A stretch of 20,171 nt of DNA, taken from assembly GCA_000697335.1 (NCBI GenBank), contig JNEM01016430.1, positions 1 through 20,171 on the forward strand, given 5' to 3'. Positions 1 to 10,093 of this stretch are shown in pieces. The notes beneath the pieces were generated by a model that worked only from the letters and a program-made list of their open reading frames with translations, was not told where the DNA came from and did not search any database. Made by a program: the position numbers and the translations under genes. The DNA is from Conidiobolus incongruus B7586 (taxonomy: Eukaryota; Entomophthoromycota; Entomophthoromycetes; Entomophthorales; Conidiobolaceae). Within the stretch, counting starts at the first letter, position 1. Every line of letters begins with the position of its first letter.

Positions 1-470
1 TAAATTAATTTATTTTAGAAAATCCAAGATAAGTTTAATATAATATAATTTTTAATTTTAAAATATAAAAAAAATAATTATAATATAAAATAAACCTAAA
101 TAATTATTTATATAATCAATTTAAAGATGAGACTAAAGTTTACATATTAATTAAATCAAAAAAATAATAACTTATATAAATGACAATTATAAATATGGAA
201 AAAAATATTCTAAAGCTTAAATAAAAAATCACCAATAATAAACAATAGATTATCATAAAGTTAAGGGAAATTAAAGGGGTACATCAAATTAGGTGAAAGC
301 AACTTACTATAAATCAGGTTCTTCAAATAAAGTAAATATCACACATTCATCATAACTCAATATTTTTATAAGTATTATAAGAAAAACTCAAAGACTGGAT
401 ATTTTGAAAATAAAAATAAAAAGATATATTTATTAGTTTTCTTATGATAATTTTATATTAATTTCAATTG
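1..470. other. A+T-rich desert, no gene seen
   Basis: This stretch is dominated by A/T runs with frequent stops in all six frames. I see no RNA gene, no repeat with clear ends and no coding signal. A pyrimidine-rich run ending in TTGCAG near 466-473 resembles a 3' splice site, but no open exon follows it, so I give it no weight. Confidence 0.5.
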
Positions 471-549
471 CAGATGTTAGTGAATAATAATGCCTTATAG
501 GCAGGAAATATTGAGTTTAACTAGTTCATGAAATAAGGCACTTGCAATA

Positions 550-915
550 TGATTTCTAGAATCAATATGGTAATTGGAGTTTCTTGAGTGATGGATATGA
601 TTATTTCCCATCATAAATTAAAGGTTTGGTTTCAATAAATAAAAATATATTGAAATATTTAATAATATTCTCTAATGAATTCTACTAATTTAATACTGGA
701 TTATATTCAAGTTATTATCAAAATTTTGAAGGTTTTAAGTTTAATCCACTATTTGTATATTTAATATTTGTTTAATGGTATAAAAGTTAATTTGACTAAT
801 ATTCAAACCTATTTTTGAATCAAATGCTCCATATTACGCATATTGTAAAGATATCAATATACAAATACCCCACGATCCTTTGAATAAATTAGCAAACCAG
901 GACAGTTGAAATGAT
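550..915 (+). pseudogene. possible decayed coding stretch, family unresolved
   Basis: Two pieces read as protein-like although no frame stays open. The first, about 567-770, contains peptides such as GNWSFLSDGYDYFPS, IKGLVSINKN and FEGFKFNPLFVY, with stops between them at codons that could once have been Gln or Trp. The second, in another frame at about 810-905, reads ESNAPYYAYCKDINIQIPHD and onward. The strand of aromatic and Gly residues followed by a hydrophobic strand loosely recalls the N-terminal part of fungal class 3 lipases, but no GxSxG motif is visible and I do not claim the family. It may be a gene relic with an internal deletion or chance reading frames. Base composition here is slightly richer in G+C than the flanks. 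Confidence 0.22.
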
Positions 916-1398
916 AGCGAATATATAAAATATAATTTTTCATAAATTACCAAATATATGAATTTTGAAGTTAGCCTGAATTTAAGATTAAATAATTAAC
1001 GAATATATTTCTGAATAATAGTTAAGATTTGTTGAAATTTATTTAATTGGATATATTAATTGCGAAATAAGAAGTCGATAAACTGATTAATATGAAAGTA
1101 TAATTTGAAAAAAAATTTTATTTGATAATGTTTAAAGACTAATGAATACTTTCATAATTTTATTCCTCTACCAAATTCTAACATTACAATTTAATATTAA
1201 ATATCATCTCTTATATTATTGATTTTGATAAAAACATTTCAAATTTGATGCCATTGTCAAAATAAATTAAATATAAAGATACATTTTACATCAATTTTCT
1301 AACTCATGACCAGAAAATTATGTATTGAAAATTTTACGATTAGTTTCATTTTCGTAGACAAACACCTCAATTTCCATGTATTGACAATTAGTCATTTT

Positions 1399-1407
1399 TA
1401 TAAATAG
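1399..1407 (+). promoter_or_regulatory. TATA box of the small secreted protein gene
   Basis: The sequence TATAAATAG has its first T 68 bases before the ATG at 1467. The same nonamer lies at exactly the same distance from the ATG of the receptor gene at 10094. A transcription start about 25-30 bases downstream would fall at about 1425-1435, at or just after the in-frame ATG at 1428, which favours the ATG at 1467. Basis: seen in the sequence; the role is inferred. Confidence 0.6.
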
Positions 1408-1466
1408 GCAATATAGTGCTCTTCATTATGAAATTTTATAGTTCATTTAAATTTAATAATCTACAA

Positions 1467-1925
1467 ATGAAGCTATATGCATTAATCTTTACATTTTTGG
1501 AATCTACACTCGCGAATCAATTACATCAAAACAAAAATCAAACAGCTATGATGGGAGATCAGCCTTCAAACATTGAATTCAGCAGCACGCAATCAAAACC
1601 TCCACGCAACCTTCAGGCGATGGAAGTCAAATCTTTTTTCAAAAAATTCTTCGACAATATTTCACTCGAGGACATGGATCGGCTTATTCTATTCTTACAA
1701 GACTTGAAAGGAACAAAAGCTCACGATACTCCTCAAACATCTGATATTAATGAGAATAATTTTGGATCTAACAATAGACTTTTTCGTGGGATGCTGGATC
1801 ATTATATTCTTAGTAATTATCCAGAATATAAAAGAACGTTTTGGGATAGCGAAACATACAGATGGCCAAAGACTTTATTACTAAATTCAATATTAATAAT
1901 TGATGATATGCATACCATAAAATAA
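1467..1925 (+). CDS. small secreted protein, unknown family (152 aa)
   Basis: No recognised family. I place the start at 1467 because the protein then opens with a signal peptide: Met-Lys, a hydrophobic core LYALIFTFL, and a plausible signal peptidase site after Ala16 (TLA followed by NQ). The 68-base distance to the TATA box also fits. An in-frame ATG at 1428 would add 13 residues ahead of the hydrophobic core, and the open frame reaches further only through a GTG. Residues 17-50 are polar and rich in Asn, Gln, Ser and Pro and are probably disordered. Residues 53-82 look like amphipathic helix (SFFKKFFDNI, LEDMDRLILFLQDL). Residues 104-135 are aromatic and charged (MLDHYILSNYPEYKRTFW, YRWPK), and the tail from 137 is hydrophobic. 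There is no cysteine in the mature chain. NxS/T sequons occur at 24-26 and 64-66. G+C is clearly higher than in the flanks, and no intron is needed. It is probably exported; its role (for example in host interaction) is unknown. The short hydrophobic tail could instead mean a missing 3' exon. Confidence 0.6.
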   Translation: MKLYALIFTFLESTLANQLHQNKNQTAMMGDQPSNIEFSSTQSKPPRNLQAMEVKSFFKKFFDNISLEDMDRLILFLQDLKGTKAHDTPQTSDINENNFGSNNRLFRGMLDHYILSNYPEYKRTFWDSETYRWPKTLLLNSILIIDDMHTIK

Positions 1926-1926
1926 A
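1921..1926 (+). terminator. possible poly(A) signal overlapping the stop codon
   Basis: An AATAAA hexamer overlaps the TAA stop (1923-1925) of the secreted protein gene. Similar hexamers recur downstream near 1977 and 2008 and are common by chance in such A+T-rich DNA, so which one is used cannot be told from sequence. Confidence 0.25.
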
Positions 1927-2605
1927 AAAGTTTTGATTTATGGCTTTTATTTTTCATGATTTCAATATTGAATATTAATAAAGGTAAATTCAAATAGTAT
2001 TTTGTTAATAAAAATGTTATAGGACTTGGATTTTAACTTCTGCTACCTGAAGAAATACACTTTTTAAACAACTCAGAATAACATAATTTGTTAGTATAGA
2101 TTGGATATTTTACAAGTTTATCAAATATAAAACTAATGGAATTCTTTTTTATAATGAAAAATATTGATTTTGTCAGATTATATTGATATAATTGGGGTAT
2201 ATACTCAATTATACAATTTATTATTATCATAAGATAGAGCAATAGTTAAAATTAAACCCTTATTTTGTAATCAAATATGATGATTATATATTAAACTCTA
2301 TATTATGAATACTTCTACTTTTATAAAATTCAAAATTTTTAATCTATTGTAACCTATTTTTGATTGATATATAAACTGCTGTATTTATAGTTTAGATTAA
2401 TAAAAAATTATTGAATTATTTCCATATAAATCAATATTATATATACGATTTTTTGAAATTGGAACTCTAGGTGCAATTGTTTAGAAAATTAAAGGTATGT
2501 GACGTTCAATTGAATTAAAAATTTCTAACTAATCATTTGAAAAGTACAAAACTAATATTTTTATTAAATTTGAAAGCTTTTCATTCGCATTAAATTTTTA
2601 TTAAT
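1927..2605. other. A+T-rich intergenic stretch, no gene seen
   Basis: There is no convincing coding signal. A 69-codon minus-strand open frame at 2033-2242 is made of Ile, Asn, Tyr, Lys and Phe, as expected of random A+T-rich DNA, and it lacks any motif. The stretch ends at the target duplication of the first solo LTR. Confidence 0.5.
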
Positions 2606-2609
2606 ATAG
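2606..2609. repeat. target site duplication ATAG, left copy, of solo LTR 1
   Basis: ATAG at 2606-2609 is repeated exactly at 2949-2952 on the other side of the LTR. Four-base duplications are usual for integrase-bearing LTR elements. Confidence 0.55.
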
Positions 2610-2948
2610 TAACACGTCTTGGGAAAGCCGTGTCCGGAATAGTATAAGCAAAAGAGAGAGATCTAGGGTATTCCAGGTAAATGTTAGGGAGATAGGGGGT
2701 TTATTGGTTTAAGCCAAATAGCTGAGAGGGCCCAGATCGAACTCTTTCTGTGTAGAATAGCTCTGTTTTCTGGGTTCTATATATAGTGCATAGAGTAGTG
2801 GGTTTCTGGAGTTTTCTGGAGGGTTGAATCATTAGCTGATTAAAGGATAGGGTTGAAGTGGTTGGTCATGTGAGGGGGAGGGGAAAGACCCTTGTATTCA
2901 ATTGAAGTAAGCATATTACATGGGAGGGGAGTCACCTGACTCGTGACA
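2610..2948 (-). mobile_element. solo LTR 1 (fossil LTR retrotransposon, 339 bp)
   Basis: A G+C island (a 60-base line counted by eye gives about 43%) stands abruptly in a desert below 20%. Read on the minus strand it opens with TGTCACGAGTCAGG. It carries a TATA element (CTATATATAGAACC) in its middle and an AATAAA signal after it (minus strand, at about 2697-2702), the usual U3-R-U5 order. It closes at 2610, and ATAG flanks both sides. No primer-binding site, polypurine tract or coding region adjoins either end, so this is a solo LTR left by recombination between the two LTRs of a complete element. The superfamily cannot be fixed from an LTR alone; Ty3/gypsy-like is likely. The retained G+C suggests a young insertion. 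An open frame of 63 codons inside it is an accident. Confidence 0.7.
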
Positions 2949-2952
2949 ATAG
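2949..2952. repeat. target site duplication ATAG, right copy, of solo LTR 1
   Basis: This matches 2606-2609 exactly and directly follows the GTGACA end of the LTR. Confidence 0.55.
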
Positions 2953-3082
2953 TATTAAATATTATATTGAAATGTAATGAAAAGATATTTTCGCTCCCAT
3001 TGGCCCATTTCTTTTTTTGAGATATCGACATTAGGTGTATTAAATAACATTTCTATTTATGAATTATATAGATATATTTTTA

Positions 3083-3086
3083 ATAT
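3083..3086. repeat. target site duplication ATAT, left copy, of solo LTR 2
   Basis: ATAT lies directly before the TG end of the second LTR and recurs at 3420-3423 directly after its CA end. The word is common in such DNA, so its weight comes from its exact position. Confidence 0.5.
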
Positions 3087-3419
3087 TGTCGCAGATCTGG
3101 AGGTCCGCTCGCATTTCAACTTTAACCGTCTGTCAAGATCCCGGATGTAATCCACTTACAAATATCAGGAACAATCCTTGCACAATGAAAAATTCCAGAC
3201 TATAACAGAAGTTAGAGTCTCAACACATCGCCAAAGGATTAACCATATTATAAGACAGTCACTGGACAGGCATTTTCTGGACGATCACTTCGACTAGGGC
3301 CAAGCCCTACATTTTGTAATTTAATAAAATCCCTCTAAAGTATATCGTCAGTCGTCTTTGGCCCGTTTCATCGAATTCACGTGATCTTTTTCGCAAGACT
3401 ACTTTGTAGAAGCCGTGCA
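3087..3419 (+). mobile_element. solo LTR 2 (fossil LTR retrotransposon, 333 bp)
   Basis: A second G+C-rich island (24 of 60 bases G or C at 3121-3180) begins TGTCGCAGATCTGG and ends GAAGCCGTGCA, so it obeys the TG...CA rule of LTR ends and is flanked by ATAT. On the plus strand it holds a TATA-like ATTATAAG near 3250 and an AATAAA near 3323, which gives the orientation. It does not resemble solo LTR 1 beyond the first few bases, so it comes from another family. No internal retrotransposon sequence adjoins it. The two LTRs lie 138 bases apart in opposite orientation and are not the pair of one element, since they differ in sequence and each has its own target duplication. Family unknown; recent by base composition. 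Confidence 0.65.
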
Positions 3420-3423
3420 ATAT
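3420..3423. repeat. target site duplication ATAT, right copy, of solo LTR 2
   Basis: This follows the CA end at 3419 and equals 3083-3086. Confidence 0.5.
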
Positions 3424-5676
3424 TAATATTTCATAACATTTGAATTGAATCTATTTTTTGTTGGAAACCGAAAAGAGAATATTAATATATTTCATAGATA
3501 GATATTATCAATTAGCTTTTGTATGAAATATAATATATTAGAATATTAAAAAATTTATTTATTCAACTATAATAAAATCTAAAAATAAGTAACACATTAT
3601 TATCTATATATTTACTTTATTAAGTCATAATTTTTGAATCCTTTAATATATATGTTTATATGAAAGACTTATTATTTTAAGATAAATTAATTAACAACCT
3701 AGCTATAAATATAATTTTGACCTTAATTAATGGTTTAAGATATAATAATAAAATTATAATATAAACTAGATATTGATATTTCATAATATATACTGTAACC
3801 ATTATTATAGTCTTTAAATGATATATTTTATATTTAATTTTATGATATTTTTTTAATATTAAATGATTCAAGGAATATAACCATATTCAAATTTTTATTT
3901 AGAAAGTAACTATAGATATTAATTATAAAATATTTATATATACTTTTAGTTTTTAATAAAATTCAAATTTTAAATATACTCTTTCCAACTTGATTTTTTA
4001 TATTATTAAAATATATTATATTAAAATAAACTTTAAAAATAAAAATATTAATTATTAAAAATTATGAGTATTTATATAAATTAATATATAATAATATAAT
4101 TTTTTAAAATTTATATATTTGGGTAAATAATCTTGAGTAATATAATAAAATGAAAATATTAAGAAAATATTCAGTATCTTAATATATATATTATAATATA
4201 ATATGATATTTATTCTTAAATAATAATTTAATTAATATTATATTTATAATTTATTTATATCAAGATAAATCATAATTTTATACCCTTTTTAAAATAAGAG
4301 TTTATAAATTCAAAAAATAGCAAATATTATTATTTTCAATTTCTTAAATATATTGCGAATTTTAAAAAATATAAAAATATATAGGAAAGTAAATATTTTT
4401 TGATTATATATATTTTTATTTATGATTATTTCTTAATTCAAAAATCTACATGAAAAATTCAAATTAAATTTTATTATACTTATATTAAATAATGATTATC
4501 AGAAGTTTTTCAGTTTGATATCAAAAAAACCGAATCTTAATCTTTTTAAAATTATTTAAGTTTTACCAATAATTTATGGAGATAATATTATAATTCAAAA
4601 TATTATATATCACTAGAGTAATTAGTTTAAATCTAGAATGGTTATTATCCAAAATTCATTAAAAATACATAATTAATTTCTTTTGATATTTAAATAATAA
4701 TTAATAAATCAAAATAATATATAGATAATTATCCTTTTATTTTAGCCAAAGTATTATTTAGGTAATTCTATATTAATTATATCAATATATTAAATATTTA
4801 TTTTAACTTAAACTTAGCATAACCAATAAATTATTTATTAGATAATTTAAAATTTAGCAAAAACTAAGAAAGATACTATAGTAACTATAGCAAAATAAAA
4901 CTTATTAAGATATAATTAAAAAAATAAACTTTATAATAAATTATTATAATTAATAAATCTTAAATTTTATTATATAATTCTTTATTTAAAAACAAAATTA
5001 AACCTTAGGTTAAGTTAAAAAATCCTTTGATAAACTCTAATATATTAATGTTATAATAAATTAAAATATTATATATCTTTTTAATTTAATTTTTAAAAAT
5101 ATAATAATTAATAATAAGTTTTATATTCTTATTATATATTCAAAAAACCTATTATTTTTCATGCTAGTTATAAAATATATCATTTCATATTTATAAAAGA
5201 ATTGATATAAAAAAATTTGAAAAAGCTATCTTATTAAGTATATTCAAAAGATTTCAACTCATGTAAATATAACTGTTTTGGTCAGTTAAAAAATATGTTT
5301 GTAAGAAAATATCTTAAAATTCATTAAATTAGCTTACAAATTATCAAATCTCAGTTTTTAATAAAGAATCTATTCTTTAAGAGTCACAAGCTTGCCAAAA
5401 AAATGGCAAAAAGCTATTAATAGTAAAAATGAGTATTATCTCTATAAATGATATATTAATGTTTGTTTATAATTTTAAATTTACGATTTTGCCATTATTT
5501 GATACCTATACTAATATCAACTAATAAAATTTTTGATATTTTTTCAATTAAAGTATAACTGGATTTTGCTAGAATTGAATGAGTTTAATAAATTAAAAAT
5601 AACTTAATAGATATATTGAATTAATTAACGCTTTTACTATTCCAAGCTTATATTAAAAATTTATATTGATATCTAT

Positions 5677-5695
5677 TATATATATATATATATAT
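5677..5695. repeat. (TA)n microsatellite
   Basis: An uninterrupted run of alternating T and A of about 19 bases in the long desert. Such runs are unstable in length. Confidence 0.8.
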
Positions 5696-6651
5696 TATAA
5701 CAAAGTACCCAATTCTACTAATAGTTAATAAATCAATTTAAATATTATAATATAAAATAGCTATATCTATGAAACTGATTAATTAATAAAGTTTAATTAA
5801 CTCTTAATTATAAATTTGATATTATAATTTATTTTGGTCTTTGATATATGATATAGACTGTGATTAATAGGAAATAAAAATATAATGATAACCTGATATA
5901 TTTATATAATTCAGAATAATAATTTTATTAAAATATCTATCAAATTCCCAGAAGCAGTTATTTAAGATTTATAGCTCTATTAATCTCAATTGATAATCAT
6001 CAATTTTCTACAAATTACTGTTAATTTCAAAGTTTAAATTATAAAAAACGTTAATTCATATTTAATATAATTCAATATCGGATATTATAAATTATAAAAC
6101 TATATTTGGTTTGTTTAAATATCATTAATATTTGTTCCATTGATATTCAATTAATTTACAATTATAATGATCAAAAAGAGTATATTAGCTATATATATAA
6201 TTTAGCTAAATATTTATTAAATAAATTTAGATTTCTATTTGGAATGACTTAAATTCAGTTTTAAAATTTTATATTTAAAGTTCTATATTAATATAAAAAT
6301 ATATTGATATTAATGAAACTATTATCATGTATTAACCTAGATATTTAAATTATACTTAATATGAATTTGAAAAGATTTGATTAGGAACAATATATACTAT
6401 CTAGCAGTCCCAGTATTAATATTATTAATATGAAAAAGCAATAATTATAAGGTTTAATCTTTTTATTAATAACCAATTATTATTATGGAAAATTCAAAAA
6501 TTTCTCATATAATTTAAAAGCGTTTAAATTTAAAAATTAGAGAGATTTAGTTTTGATATTTAAATTAAAATATTTATTTTATGTATAATTGGACAAAGTT
6601 TGGTTTATATTAGTGATATAATAATTCAACACATTCTCTATATAACAGTTG

Positions 6652-6673
6652 ATATATATATATATATATATAT
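6652..6673. repeat. (AT)n microsatellite
   Basis: An uninterrupted alternating A/T run of 22 bases in the same desert. Confidence 0.8.
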
Positions 6674-8464
6674 TCGATCAAATTTGATATATATTTTAAA
6701 ATAATTATAACTTTCAATAATTTTAAAATCTATTAACAGATTCTTAATAATATGATTCAGAGAAAATTATATAGATTAATTAACATTATTCTGTTTTTTA
6801 CCTATTTCTTAAAAATTTAAATCTTTCACGTTAATATTGGTTTCGCCAATACTTTTATTAGATATTTTCAGAATGAAAAAATTTCAATATGAATTTACAC
6901 TGTTGAATTATTTGATAGATAATAATTGTCAATTTCATGTTAAAAATCTTCTACTTTTTAATTTTTTATTTATATTATCACTTATTTGGATGAAATATGG
7001 CTGATAATACTGTATTCAATTTTAGTAATACTATATTCTATAGAACTTTTATTAAATTATAAAATAATAAATTATTAAACTTAATACGAATTATATTCTA
7101 ATTATTGTTAGGGAAATCTTTGGTATTAATTATATTTGATATGAAACATTAATTATATAATTGTTATGAATTTAAATATTTAATAATCATAGGTCCTTTA
7201 AAATAAGTACTTTGTTGATGATCAAATATAATATTATCAAGAAAACTCAAAGATCTATTTCTGATATACGATAATTTTATTATAAATTTTTCCATTATCG
7301 GAGACTGAGAAATATTTTTCAAATATCGGATTGAGTTACCAGAGTTAAAATTACTATTAAAAGGACTAATCTCTATAAGAAAATTAAATAAAAATGATAT
7401 GATTGAAATATAATAGCTTTGAGTAGTATATCATACTTCTATATTTTATGAGTACACAATTATATTCAAAACTCTAACTGATATTATTAAATTTCTATAT
7501 CTGTTATTTGAGTATTACTGATATACTTTTCAATATCTTTTTAACCTAATTAATACAGTACAATTATGAATTATAAGAATTATGAGTGGGACCTCAAACA
7601 AGCAAACTCTCTAGATGAATTGTATCCTTTTTATTATACTTATTTTTCTTTGCAAAGTCATAATTTTTATAAGATTTAACCCTCTAAAAAACCTTTCAAA
7701 GGACAAATTTATTGATCTATTATGAAAATTAATCACTTGAAAAGCTCCTTACAATACATATATATCATTTAATTTATATTATTATTTTGAGATTGAGAAA
7801 ATGTAGATAAGTTGTTAAAAAACGATATAAATATTTTTAGCTCTTTATTTTCTGTCAATAGAATGAAATCGCTATATTTTTATATATAAAATTTTTGATT
7901 TATATACATTTTTGCTTAATTATTTCAAGGATTATAATTTTAAGTTTAATTTCAAGTTTTAAAAAAGGTACTATATAGATAATTTTAGTAGTTGAATAAT
8001 AGGATATTCACAGAAATTTTAAATTAAAATCTATCAACTAAAATACTGTTTCCTTTATACGAGTTACTCATTGGTTCCTTGTAAATATTATAATCATTAA
8101 TTCTTTTCAATGATATTCAATAGAAAAAATCTATTGCAAATTATACTAATTTAATCTTAAGGATCAGCTATTATCTCTATTTAATATGATTTGATAAATT
8201 TGAAACAAAGTGAAGGTAACACAGATCTCAATATATATCAAATTATACAACTTAAATTTAGCGAATATTTTTAACAGTTTTGATTTATCAATTAGACATT
8301 AAATCATCTAGAATTATGAATAATAAATTTCGAATAGTTGTTCATGAGCATATTTATTGATTGGACAATATCTGTTATATAATTATAATATATCAATACT
8401 GTTTATACAAGAGCATTATGAATTTAGTATATTTCAAATTGAGAATTAGATCGAGAGAGAGGTA

Positions 8465-8559
8465 TTGAAATTTATTCTTCCAAGAATTATTTTATATTAA
8501 TATAAATCAAGATAAATCAAGATATCATAGGGAGTCTTGGAAGAAATAAGTAATTTCAA
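8465..8559. repeat. imperfect inverted repeat with two-part arms
   Basis: The left core TTCTTCCAAGA (8475-8485) and right core TCTTGGAAGAA (8535-8545) are perfect complements of 11 bases. Outside them TTGAAATT (8465-8472) pairs with AATTTCAA (8552-8559), with a few unpaired bases between on each side. The loop of about 49 bases contains a tandem 10-mer, TAAATCAAGA twice. It could be a tiny hairpin transposon (MITE) relic or an RNA hairpin. No target duplication was seen beside it. Confidence 0.5.
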
Positions 8560-8821
8560 AAGGAGTTCGCAAGATGGCTTTGAATGATAAAATCGGTCAT
8601 ATACTAGAAAATGTCGAAAAAATACTATCTTAAATTTTTTATAATAAAAAAAGTATTTACAATTGATTATTTAAAAACTTTCAATAAAATACCTTAAATA
8701 AAAAAAGTTCTATTGATTTTCAAAAATTCAAGAATATTCTATATATTCATAATAATAAAATAATTTGTTAAAGTTCTTGTTAAAGGTATTATAACTAAAG
8801 AAATTTAAAGAATCATATGTG

Positions 8822-8858
8822 TAAATATTGACAAACATACTCCGAAGGTCAATATTTA
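8822..8858. repeat. 11-bp perfect hairpin
   Basis: TAAATATTGAC (8822-8832) and GTCAATATTTA (8848-8858) are perfect reverse complements around a 15-base loop. No U-run follows on either strand that would suggest a terminator. The role is unknown. Confidence 0.55.
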
Positions 8859-8906
8859 TATTATTACAAAATTAATTGAAACTATCTACACGTGATATAT
8901 CGATTG

Positions 8907-8974
8907 AACAATACCTGCAGGTTGGGAGTAATTTCAGGGTGGCTAAATGCCCCTGAAATAATAAAAATATTGTT
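8907..8974. repeat. nested palindromes around CCTGCAGG and a 9-bp hairpin
   Basis: ATTTCAGGG (8931-8939) pairs perfectly with CCCTGAAAT (8951-8959) over an 11-base loop. Outside this AACAATA (8907-8913) pairs with TATTGTT (8968-8974), and between them sits the 8-base palindrome CCTGCAGG (8914-8921). The stretch is far richer in G+C than its surroundings, which argues that it is a distinct inserted or conserved piece. It could be the remains of a short foldback element or a structured RNA; the function is unknown. Confidence 0.5.
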
Positions 8975-10025
8975 GAAGTTTTATTGAAATTAATATATTT
9001 ATTGATAATTTAGAGGTATTAACTATAGTGAATACTGATAAAATCATACAGATTATAGTATATTTTGATAATTTATGGAAAATAGTTAAACTCAAGGATA
9101 TATAATATTCTATTTATTTATGAAATAATAAAAGAGTTTATTATAGGATAAATGTGGTATATATAATTCATAAAAACATAATACTTGTCTATGTATTAAG
9201 TGTTTCAATCTGATCTATAATTGTATAAATTAAAAATTATAGTGATCATTCGATATATTTAAATTATCTACCATTAATATATAACTAGCATTTACTTTGC
9301 TATATATTGCTATATAAATTTAATTTGATAAATTCCTAATTTTCGGGATACAAGGACATATAATTTTTCTTTCTTTCACAAACTAATCAAAAGTGCGATA
9401 AATTATTATAATGATTAAAAATCACATATTTTGTTTATATAATTCTAATCAAAATTTAATATATAACCTAATATAAATATTTGGAAAGTTTTAATTACTA
9501 TATTTTCTCCTTTTAACTTTACTGTGGTTTAATACATTAATTATTAAAATTTATTCATAGCTAAAAAAAATTTTTAATTTAATAATAATTAATAATTTAT
9601 TTAAAAAATGGATAATTTTTAAATTTTGTTCTATATAATATAACAATTTTTATTAGATTATTAATGATATCATCTTTTATTTTTCTATTTTTAAAGATTA
9701 AATTTTGAATTTAATATTTCAATTAACCAATTAAAATTTGTAATAGTTTGGATATTACCCGAGGTTACATTGTATTAAATTCTGAGAAATTATTCCCTTA
9801 AAAAATATATTAACGTTAATTTCTTGATTTTTAATACTATAAAGAGAAAATTAATTGTGACTGTAAGCGCAATTACTTAATCGGTTAATTTTTAATGACT
9901 TGTAATAAAGTTATTATTTTCCTAAATTTCGCACTTAATCAATGAAGAGTTATATGAAAATATAAGATAATCAGTTAAGGGGATATGAATGAGAACTGTG
10001 AGGAATTACCTAGTTCTTAGAATAG
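8975..10025. other. A+T-rich stretch upstream of the receptor gene, no gene seen
   Basis: No coding signal is found. The stretch is intergenic and must hold any upstream control sites of the receptor gene; none can be named beyond the TATA box that follows it. Confidence 0.45.
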
Positions 10026-10034
10026 TATAAATAG
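10026..10034 (+). promoter_or_regulatory. TATA box of the receptor gene
   Basis: TATAAATAG starts 68 bases before the receptor ATG, the same word and spacing as for the secreted protein gene. An ATG at 10041 opens a 12-codon out-of-frame reading frame, but it lies only 15 bases from the TATA start and is probably upstream of the transcript start. Confidence 0.6.
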
Positions 10035-10093
10035 AACACAATGTTTCAGATTTTAAAATTTCATAATATTTTTATTTAATTAATTTTTTTAAA

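Larger units (their letters stand above)
3424..8464. other. 5-kb A+T desert without a recognisable gene
   Basis: No frame on either strand holds a convincing protein. Single 60-base lines fall to about 10% G+C (6181-6240). Only microsatellites stand out. Unlike the transposon block after 14.4 kb, C followed by A is still frequent: 9 of 13 C's in the two lines counted here (6001-6060 and 6121-6180). Decay by a CpA-directed process is therefore not evident. It may be old transposon remains, a structural region such as a centromere or origin flank, or neutral spacer; the sequence does not decide. Confidence 0.5.

Noticed and set aside
2033-2242. 69-codon minus-strand open frame
   Set aside because: Its composition is what random A+T-rich DNA gives (Ile, Tyr, Asn, Lys, Phe). 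It has no motif, promoter or rise in G+C.
2840-3031. 63-codon minus-strand open frame
   Set aside because: It lies across the U3 part and flank of solo LTR 1 and has no protein-like features.
2610-3419. The two G+C islands as the left and right LTR of one element
   Set aside because: They differ in sequence, point in opposite directions, each has its own flanking duplication, and only 138 bases lie between them.
3677-3871. 64-codon minus-strand open frame
   Set aside because: Low-complexity Ile/Leu/Tyr/Lys peptide in the desert; chance.
8931-8959. Hairpin as a bacterial-type transcription terminator
   Set aside because: No T-run follows the stem, no gene ends nearby, and the window looks eukaryotic.
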